64,000 bases of DNA from Molanna angustata (lineage: Eukaryota; Arthropoda; Insecta; Trichoptera; Molannidae). The notes beneath the pieces were generated by a model, which was not told where the DNA came from, did not search any database, and saw nothing but the letters and a program-made list of their open reading frames with translations. Within the stretch, counting starts at the first letter, position 1, and every line of letters starts with the position of its first letter. The stretch spans positions 26,709,091 to 26,773,090 of the forward strand of contig OY754970.1 in the NCBI GenBank assembly GCA_963576475.1, written 5' to 3'. This document shows positions 57,001 through 64,000 of the stretch, one piece after another. The position numbers were made by a program, and so were the translations under genes.

Positions 57001-58674
57001 GGAAAAAAAAATAAAGAATAATAAATGAATAACAAAGAAAAATGCATACATTAATTGGTCATATAGATTTGATGGCGACTCAGATCCACTTTTCGCTCCT
57101 TTTATTCTTATTCTTACTCTGTAAATGATTCATTATTTGTACTATTTAATGTATAACACAAGTTTTGTAGTAACTTTTGATACTCAAATCCCATCCAAAT
57201 TGTGAATTTTCACTTTGAACCTACCTACCTACCGCCTTATTTTTTATTACAAGCATAGGTTCTTAGTGAAATATTGAATTTGGGATCGGATTTCAGTCTA
57301 CTGAAATCAACAACTCAAAAGATAGAATAACAACTTCTCACTTTAAATATTTTAGAAATTCAAAACAATTAAATACAAAGTAATTTTAAACAAGTGTTTT
57401 TATTTTTATTTATTAAAAATATAAATTAAGTAATCATAACATTTACTGTCATTTGACCAGAAATTGCACACTTACCTTCTTTACACCACGGAATATATTT
57501 GTACCATATTAATGTGTATGCGGTGTGTTTGTGATTGTTTAATTTTACGTGAATCAGTTCAACCAAACTTTACTCAAGTTTGATTCCCCGGTATGCAGGT
57601 TCGAATTAATGTAAACTAATATTAAATATATTTTATTTCATTCATTTAAATATTAAATAAATCAAATGATAATTAAGGTTGCTTTAAAAAAAGTTTACAA
57701 TATAACAATAAGTTTTTACTTACTAAGATACAAAATATTTAACTCTGAAATAAGAACGAGAGAGAGATTGTATCGACACTGGTCCTCGCACCCTCTATCG
57801 ACCGCTTATAACGTCTCTCGACGCTACTTTCTGGAATTTTCTCCGCCTGTTTATTGGTTCCGTCGATGCCAACGGAAAATAGACGCTTCTCATTGGTCGT
57901 CAAACTCGCGTCACCAGGCATTATAACATTAGATATTTAATATATTTTAAAGCATGAAATTACTCAATTACATAGATATGAACTCCATAGAAATATAATA
58001 AGTAATTTCACGAATCTGTCGCATTATAATAATAAAAAATGTTTAGGCTTCCTTTTAAAATGCAGTTAGTTATCAGGGAGTCAGATTTAGTAGGGAGTAG
58101 ATTAAGTTGTTTAAAAAAATGTGATTGTGATTCTAACGTGATCAACGGAGAATTGTAGAATATTGAGTAGATATCAGTTTTAACCATTTATAAAATAATA
58201 AAGATGTTAAGTTTTTTTTTATTTTAAATCTCGCTACGAATATATAGTTACTTTTATGGTTTGTTTATTAAATCACAATAATTGTAGGTACTCGTCAGAT
58301 TGTAGACTTATAAATAAGGAGAGCTTCCATTTTGAAATTGTAAAACAGCGGGAGGGACATTTTTCCTCGAATTCTAAAGTCAATAATTTCTCTCTTAACA
58401 ACATTTTTTTCAGTTTTTTTACGGAAAATTTCAGCTGGCACGCAATTTGAGTGTCGGAACACTTAAGAAATTCCTAGTAAAGATTGGTACCTAAAAAAAG
58501 GCCATTTTAATTTTATGAAAAACGGTTAGAATATATGAATAGATTTTTATTCATTAATTATTGTTTTTAGCCCAGAGAAGCACTTTTTTCGAGGGAAAAC
58601 TTTTTTAAACATGTGCTTGCTTGAATTAAATAATTAACAGAGTTTATGCATTGTTATTATTGTTGAGAAAAACA
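57001..58674. other. Unassigned sequence with a CpG-rich pocket (57754-57922)
   Basis: 57754-57922 is GC-richer, with several CpGs and two inverted CCAAT-type motifs (TTATTGGTTCC, CTCATTGGTCG). It may be regulatory or a fragment of an unknown element. The rest is ordinary AT-rich sequence. Confidence 0.35.
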
Positions 58675-59100
58675 ATTATTTATAAATTTATTTATTTATA
58701 CACGGCATAAAATGCCTTTTACATACATAGATAAAAACACAAATTGACGATAATAATAGATAGAATAAAAAAAGGCAATTAGGTATGCACTTGGCAAAAA
58801 AACTTAAACCTTAACAGTAGATAAGACAAAAATAAAAAAAAAACAATATATGTAAGCAAACATAAAAAAAGATATACTTATGGATCCAAAATAAACCAAA
58901 ACAGTATATTCAAAAATAAAAAACATTAAATTCAAAAATAAAAATATCAATATACATAAGCAAACATAAAAAAATGATGTACTTATGGACTCACAATCAA
59001 CCAAAACATCCTAAATAAAGTATTATTAGTAGAAAAATAGCAGTGTCACGTAAATTATAAATAAACAAAAAAGATATACAAAAAAACAAATATTTTACAA
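58675..59100 (-). mobile_element. LINE-tail-like fragment with internal tandem repeat
   Basis: A (TTTA)n run at 58680 is followed by ACACGGCATAAAATGCCTTT. Two ~115-bp diverged units follow, each with AAGCAAACATAAAAAA and ACTTATGGA(T/C)C plus CCAAAAC (58855-58905, 58965-59010). Confidence 0.45.
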
Positions 59101-59794
59101 TCGAAAATATACAAATCCGTACTGAAAATATCACAAATTGTTTCTCTCATAAAAAAATGTGTATATCGTCCGTTTATATTTATATTAGGGCAGCATAAAA
59201 ATGTCACCTAAATGAGAGTATTCATTTCCAATATTATGGAGACGACTGACTAGCGAGTGATATTCTGTCTGTGTTCGTGTATTGTTGTAATAAAATGGCG
59301 CCGTCTGTCTGGTGGAATTTTAGATATACAAAGTAAAAAATACTGATTTTTTTGTTCTGTTATTTTAAATTGATTAATGATGCGTTTCGTGCAAGGTACA
59401 TCGTCATGATAATTAAAACTTATCAATAAAATTTAACAGAACAAAAAATGGAGTTTAATCAAGAATTGTCGATCGTCAAACAAAACATAAGAATTAATTA
59501 ATCAAGAAGTAGAAATTTTTACAATGTTGATATGTTTTACATACCTATATCTAGAACGCAAGAAAAACTTTTTTTTGGTTTTTATAAAGTTAAAAACGTG
59601 TAAGTATTTTCCGCGTTATTTGGTTTCTCGTAGTTCAACATCGTTGAATGATGTTCAGGGTTGATATAATAGTTTAGTCTTAGCCACAACAATGTTATCG
59701 TAAGAAGATTTAATGTTTTTTTTTATATTTCAATATTGGCTATTTTATGTTTTTCTGCAATGAGAAAAAATAAATTGTTTAAAACTATAGTTTT
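59101..59794. other. Unassigned sequence
   Basis: No gene. ATGGCGCCGTCTGTCTGGTG at 59295 opens only a 13-codon frame. Confidence 0.35.
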
Positions 59795-60099
59795 TTATAA
59801 TATACTAGTCCTGTCAAAAAGTGAGTCATGGTATATCGTGCGTTTGTCGTTTTGGTTGGCAACATATTGCAGTTTTCCTTACATTTCAACACATCCTAGA
59901 TAACTGTTCTCTAAATCTTAATAAGCAAAGTGTTTTTTTTTTTCAACAAATATATCCGAAAACAATTCACATTACTTGTTATTCTCTAGGTATAGAAAAA
60001 CGATGTGGTTTGCCAACCAAAACGTCAAAAATCCCCCGGAAAAATACCTCACTACGATTTATACATAATTTGCTAACTATGACATCTAGTATATTATAA
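59795..60099. mobile_element. Foldback element, TTATAATATACTAG ends, 305 bp
   Basis: TTATAATATACTAG (59795-59808) is mirrored at 60086-60099. A second inner inverted match, CGTTTTGGTTGGCAA, faces TTGCCAACCAAAACG. No coding is seen. It is probably a MITE with diverged arms. Confidence 0.6.
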
Positions 60100-60184
60100 T
60101 TAAAATCTATGATTAAAACAATAGGATAATCAAAATTGGAATCTCGTAGTTCAGCAATGAGGTTCACGATCAATTCTTAAAGAT

Positions 60185-60320
60185 GTCCTCTTAGGTGAGA
60201 CTAGGCTGATGAGTGGGAATGCATGCTTGTATCATGTTCTCTTTTATAAGGTAATGCACAGCCGCACACCTTTCGCTGGTTAACCCAAGTTGTGGTATAT
60301 GCCGTGATGGTATGAACGAA
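60185..60320 (+). repeat. Interspersed repeat related to 30880-30960
   Basis: GTGAGACTAGGCTGATGAGT, GCTGGTTAACCCAAGTTGTG and TATATGCCGTGATGG parallel the other copy. Confidence 0.45.
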
Positions 60321-60489
60321 TGAATGAATATTCAACCGAAGGATTTATAGCTGTTTAGCAAATTCGCATTGGCATGAATTTGTCTCAAACTATTCGTATA
60401 AAAGACATCACTTATCTATTCATGAAACGCCTGAATGCATACCTATCTATCTAACCTATCTATCTACATAATTATGTACATAATTATAT

Positions 60490-61190
60490 TAAAATAATGT
60501 ATTTCTCTTTGTATCAATCTATATTAGAATATGCAATTATATCATGGAGAGGCGCTTACCATGTTATAATAGACCCTTTGATAAAACTACAAAAATCCGT
60601 TTTAAAGATAATCTACAAGGTACCAATCCGCACTCCATCCGACGCATTATTTAATGACTTTAATATACTAAACATATCACAATTATATGCAAAGAACGCT
60701 TGTACATACATATATAAAAACATAGACAAACTTGACTCTACGCAAACATCTAGACCAACTAGACAGACCGAACAGGCTAAACTCCTAATACCTAGACTCA
60801 AGACAAATATTGGACAAAGAAATTTCCTGTATTTTGGAGTCAAATTATACAACGAACTACCTTTAACACTTAGACAAAACAGTAACTTGAAAATATTTAA
60901 GCGAGACATTAAAATTTGGATTAAAAAAAGGACAGAGACTATATTAAAAATAAATTAATCACCTGAACTCTGAAAATACTCCCATAGTTACTAACCAAAA
61001 CTGAAAACTAATAAGACATCTATACACTGTCTCAGAACAGGTTTTACCTAGTGAGGCAGTTTATGACAATAGTAAAATATCTGGTAGCTATTATGTAACC
61101 TAAGTTAAATATATTATAATGCATTAAAAAAATTTGTTACTAGATTTAAGGAAAAATTGTATTTTATATAATAAATAAATAAACAAATAA
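60490..61190 (+). mobile_element. Non-LTR retrotransposon 3' end with 153-aa RT C-terminal frame
   Basis: The + strand frame 60497-60958 encodes FSLYQSILEYAIISWRGAYH, DPLIKLQKSVLKIIYK, LNISQLYAKNACTYIYKN and YFGVKLYNELPLTLRQ, then a Lys-rich end and a stop. These are the thumb and C-terminal region of a non-LTR reverse transcriptase. A ~200-bp 3' UTR and an AATAAATAAATAAACAAATA tail follow. This is the longest intact LINE frame in the window, but the RT catalytic and endonuclease domains are absent (5' truncation). The clade is unresolved; Jockey/CR1-like is plausible. Confidence 0.85.
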
Positions 61191-61499
61191 ATATGTACAT
61201 GGGATACACAAAACGAACAGCGGACGATAATATGCTTCAAATAATCTGTTTTATGTCGCTAAACCACCCGTGTGCTGGTAATTTTCTACAAATTACCTTA
61301 ACCTGAACGCACATGGAGACATATATAAACAATAATTACTAATTGAACAGGACGAAACTTCTATACCTACGCATACTTTGAATATCTCCATTTATACCCT
61401 TCGTTAGAGCACCTTTATAATTAGTATCTCGAAGAAAAATATCGAGGATTAATCACAGATAATTTTCAAAATATAACGACAATATTTTTTTGACCACCT
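61191..61499. other. Unassigned sequence
   Basis: No supported feature. Confidence 0.35.
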
Positions 61500-61625
61500 T
61501 TACATCTCAATAGAGACGAAGTTGAAGTAGGTATATATTTATAGGAGAACTGGGAAATCATGCACCTACCTATAGGGCTTCACGTAAACCTGTCATCGGC
61601 TGGTTTACGTGATCACTGCTATTTT
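61500..61625 (-). repeat. Interspersed repeat family R, partial
   Basis: TCTCAATAGAGACGAAGTTG, AGGAGAACTGGGAAATCA and CCTGTCATCGGCTGGTTTAC match the other R copies on the minus strand. Confidence 0.65.
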
Positions 61626-61654
61626 CACTACCTTCCCTTATTCATGAAATTTTT

Positions 61655-61803
61655 TTTTTATTTTTTTTTTTAAATAAAAATGAATATGTCCTTGTTAAAC
61701 AAGTACATATACATCTTCCTACGTTCCCTAAAATAAGCAAATAAATGCTTGTGCTATAGGTGAAAGAAATCGGTCGAGGCAGGATTCGAACTCGCGACCG
61801 TTG
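61655..61803 (-). mobile_element. tRNA-derived SINE (family S2), head-truncated
   Basis: The minus strand has GGTCGCGAGTTCGAATCCTG (B box), CGACCGATTTCTTTCACC, CACAAGCATTTATTTGC and the body to TACTTGTTTAACAAGGACAT, ending in an A/T-rich tail. The A-box half is missing. Confidence 0.75.
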
Positions 61804-62145
61804 CCTTGCAAGTCTTGAAATTTTTACGTAGGTATTAGGTAGATGACAAAAAAATATGTTTTATAATCTTATTTACTAACTCGTTAGTGATAAATTAGCG
61901 AGAAATTTAATTTATTCCATATTTAGTTAAATCCTATTTTTTTGCCGTGCGTACATTTTTAACGAACTCATTGATATTTGACGTCATCGTTCAAATTCTT
62001 TCGTAGGAAGAACGAGAGCAGTATCTATAATAGTCAATAAACCATTAATTTATTGATAATATCAAATATATGTGGTAAGTGTTAACCACAATTTGATAAA
62101 GGTGATAATATTAATTGTACCTATACATCTTCGAGTGTGTATATA

Positions 62146-62618
62146 CAGGGTGTCCCATAATCCAACGTATTCCTTTTAAGGGCTGTTATACCAACTCATG
62201 ACTCGCCAGAATATGCAAATATGACCTAAATAAAAGTGCCTTAGTTTTCGAGATTTTGCCACTTTAACACGGGGCCCGAAAATCTCCGCCTTAGATTGGT
62301 TTTTCGAGTGCCATATTTACAAATTTCAATATCTTGGAATTATAATTTATGTTTCACCATCTTGAATAACTCAGCTGTTGATCACAATCCAAAATAATAA
62401 TAAAACCTTTTTTTTGCCGGAAAAAAAAATATTATGGCCCGGGTTATGAATTTAAAAAAAATATTACCTACTCAACTTCGATTGTTCACACTGAAAAAAA
62501 AAATGTATGACGCAATATCTCGAAAACTAAGGCACTTTTACTTAGGTCATATCCATCAGGCAAAATATGTTTGTTGGTATGTATATTTTTACTCCTCACT
62601 ACCCCAAGGGGATATAGT
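62146..62618. mobile_element. CAGGGTGTCC-ended foldback element, right end truncated
   Basis: CAGGGTGTCCCATAATCC begins at 62146. GACCTAAATAAAAGTGCCTT, AGTTTTCGAGATTTTG (62223-62262) faces an inverted match at 62505-62555. The right end is lost at the M1 MITE (62619). The CAGGGTGTCC start is a common insect DNA-transposon terminus. Confidence 0.6.
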
Positions 62619-62808
62619 ATATCCTATTCTGATTCGTTTCAGAGTACGAAAACGTCTGTAATCAACGGGCGACCGTGGATAAAAGGATTTTATTCGCGCG
62701 GTGTGACGTAATGAGTCCCGTATAAATGCAAGCAACTTTTTTACATTTTTCATGTAGGTACCTACTAAAATTCAGACGGATAAATTTAGACGAATCAGAA
62801 TAGGACAT
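62619..62808. mobile_element. MITE family M1, second copy
   Basis: ATCCTATTCTGATTCGT and ACGAATCAGAATAGGACAT form the ends. The body (CCGTGGATAAAAGGATTTTA, GTGACGTAATGAGTCCCGTA) is the reverse complement of 13205-13380. Confidence 0.75.
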
Positions 62809-62833
62809 AGAATGGAGATTTATTAATTGCACA

Positions 62834-62990
62834 TTATTTATTTATTTATTTATTTATTACATACACGGCCTCTTGGCCATTATAAAAATTTGGTAAAAAT
62901 AAAACAAAACTCGTATTAAACAAAAGAAAAACAACACAATAATTCACAAAAATACTAAATCTATTACACAATTCGAAATATTCATAATAT
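62834..62990 (-). mobile_element. LINE tail fragment
   Basis: A (TTTA)n run at 62838-62860 is followed by CATACACGGCCTCTTGGCCA (a small GGCC palindrome) on the + strand, as expected for a minus-strand 3' UTR. Confidence 0.5.
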
Positions 62991-62995
62991 TATGT

Positions 62996-63100
62996 CCCAC
63001 TCCAATTTGTCTAAATTTATCCGTCTGAATTTAAGTATATGAGAAATGTCAAAAAGTTGACTGCATTTATATGGAACTCATTACGTCGAACGAAATTATC
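62996..63100. mobile_element. MITE family M1, third copy, partial
   Basis: TGTCCCACTCCAATTTGTCT, AAATTTATCCGTCTGAATTT, AAGTATATGAGAAATGTCAA, ACTCATTACGTC follow the M1 order at 13208-13310; the other end is missing. Confidence 0.65.
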
Positions 63101-63104
63101 AACT

Positions 63105-63370
63105 AGTATCATGCTGAGATTGTATTCTGAAACTTTCATCACAATGTATCTGTGTGTGTGCTGTGTACTTTGTGCTATGTGCTGTGTGCTATGTACGACG
63201 TGTTTATTGTACTTTATCGATTTAAGATTCTTTTCAATTTTTGAAATTTTATATCAAAAATTAAATATTTTTATTATCAATTTGCTATAAAGGCACATTA
63301 CTTTCATAAAATCGCATTGAGGAATTATCAAGTATGAATAATAAAATATTTAAATCAAAAATAATTTAAC
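63105..63370 (+). repeat. Interspersed repeat shared with 8740-9130
   Basis: ATGCTGAGATTGTATTCTGA, AACTTTCATCACAATGTATC, a GTGTGTGTGCTGTG block and GTACTTTATCGATTTAAGA correspond to the minus strand of 8740-9130. Confidence 0.5.
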
Positions 63371-63404
63371 AAACTCATTTCATGAAAATGCTGAAAAAAT
63401 GAAA

Positions 63405-63701
63405 CGATGTTATTTTCTGAAATATTGTACTCTGTAAATTAAGGGATCAAAATTTATATGAGGGGGACGGACACACACACACAGACACACACATAGACAC
63501 ATGCTCTACTCCGAATTCTGAGTAAATCCATAAATGGAACATATAATATGCTGCGAAGCCTCTAAGTTGATGTTTTTTGACTCCAAAATTGGAAAAGCCA
63601 TGCAAAAACTCCATTACTGTATACAAATCTCGCACATTTTGTGTTGAACCTTTGTCGATCTTTTAAGAAAAATAAATTATCTTAACAGATCGACAGTTGG
63701 A
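63405..63701 (-). mobile_element. Helitron-like element (family H), copy 10, 5' portion only
   Basis: The 5' end TCCAACTGTCGATCTG is at 63701, followed by the AAGAAAAATAAAT block and a short CACACACACAGACACACACA tract near 63470. The 3' half is missing. Confidence 0.7.
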
Positions 63702-63835
63702 TTAATTTTTGTTTGAAAATATTTGAATTATTTTAATGTTTTCAAACTTTTTACTGCTCATAAACAACACTATGACAATCCGTTTTAAGGTGAGTAATAA
63801 TAAACAATAATATTATATGGAAAATTATATTATAT

Positions 63836-63972
63836 AGATGGCTTAGCGCGCTGGGTTTGTAATCCGGTGGTCGTGAGTTCGAATCCTGCCACGACCGATT
63901 TCGTTCACCTATAGCAATTTTGGGAATGTAGGAGGATGTATAACTATGTACTTTATATAATGACATATTTAT
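63836..63972 (+). mobile_element. tRNA-derived SINE (family S2)
   Basis: GATGGCTTAGCGCGCTGGGT, AATCCGGTGGTCGTGAGTTC, GAATCCTGCCACGACCGATT, TCGTTCACCTATAGC and a body ending TATGTACTTTATATAATGAC are present, then ATTTATTTAAAAAAAA. The B box GAGTTCGAATCC is intact. Confidence 0.82.
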
Positions 63973-64000
63973 TTAAAAAAAAATATGTATTTTACTTCTC

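Overview
The window looks like AT-rich insect nuclear DNA, most probably from a moth or butterfly. The base composition, the recurrent GGTAGGTACCTACC-type runs and the dense mix of tRNA-derived SINEs, RTE-type LINE tails, Helitrons, MITEs and a mariner all fit Lepidoptera. The species assignment is inference. There is no prokaryotic gene organisation, rRNA, functional tRNA or CRISPR array.

The only host gene I can support is a Rab-family small GTPase, best read as Rab26, on the + strand. Two coding exons are visible. The first (5325-5496) holds an acidic, proline-containing N-terminus and starts right after a splice acceptor. The second (13617-13727) holds the P-loop and switch I. Both junctions are phase 0 and the second exon reads straight on from the first. 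The 5' UTR lies upstream of the exon at 5325. I found no exon for switch II, the NKxD motif or the C-terminus, so the second visible intron covers 13728 to at least 64000.

The rest is intronic and largely mobile-element derived. 1-3589 is a tandem and nested cluster of Helitron-like elements with CA microsatellites. 4200-5224 has a SINE, a long TA array and a TIR element. 5529-6831 is a complete but dead mariner whose end lies 32 bases from the exon donor. 6950-13600 has several foldback MITEs, LINE tails, a further Helitron-like copy, a 25-bp minisatellite and a TGTCCTATTC-type MITE. 14000-27400 is a graveyard of RTE/LINE 3' ends, SINEs and inverted repeats, including a 96-bp-arm hairpin. 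27472-29478 and 42727-45776 are two copies of one non-autonomous Helitron. 29479-32340 is mostly unique and holds a CpG-rich pocket. 32340-38690 has SINEs, a Helitron-like copy with a 469-base pure TG array, a ~115-bp satellite and a TIR element with a short ORF. 46000-64000 is mostly unique AT-rich sequence with scattered SINE, LINE, Helitron and MITE insertions.

I see no operon-like or multi-gene functional system. The most interesting material is structural: a Helitron-like family with mixed Helitron/Helentron hallmarks, long perfect inverted repeats, and insertion histories that can be dated by nesting.
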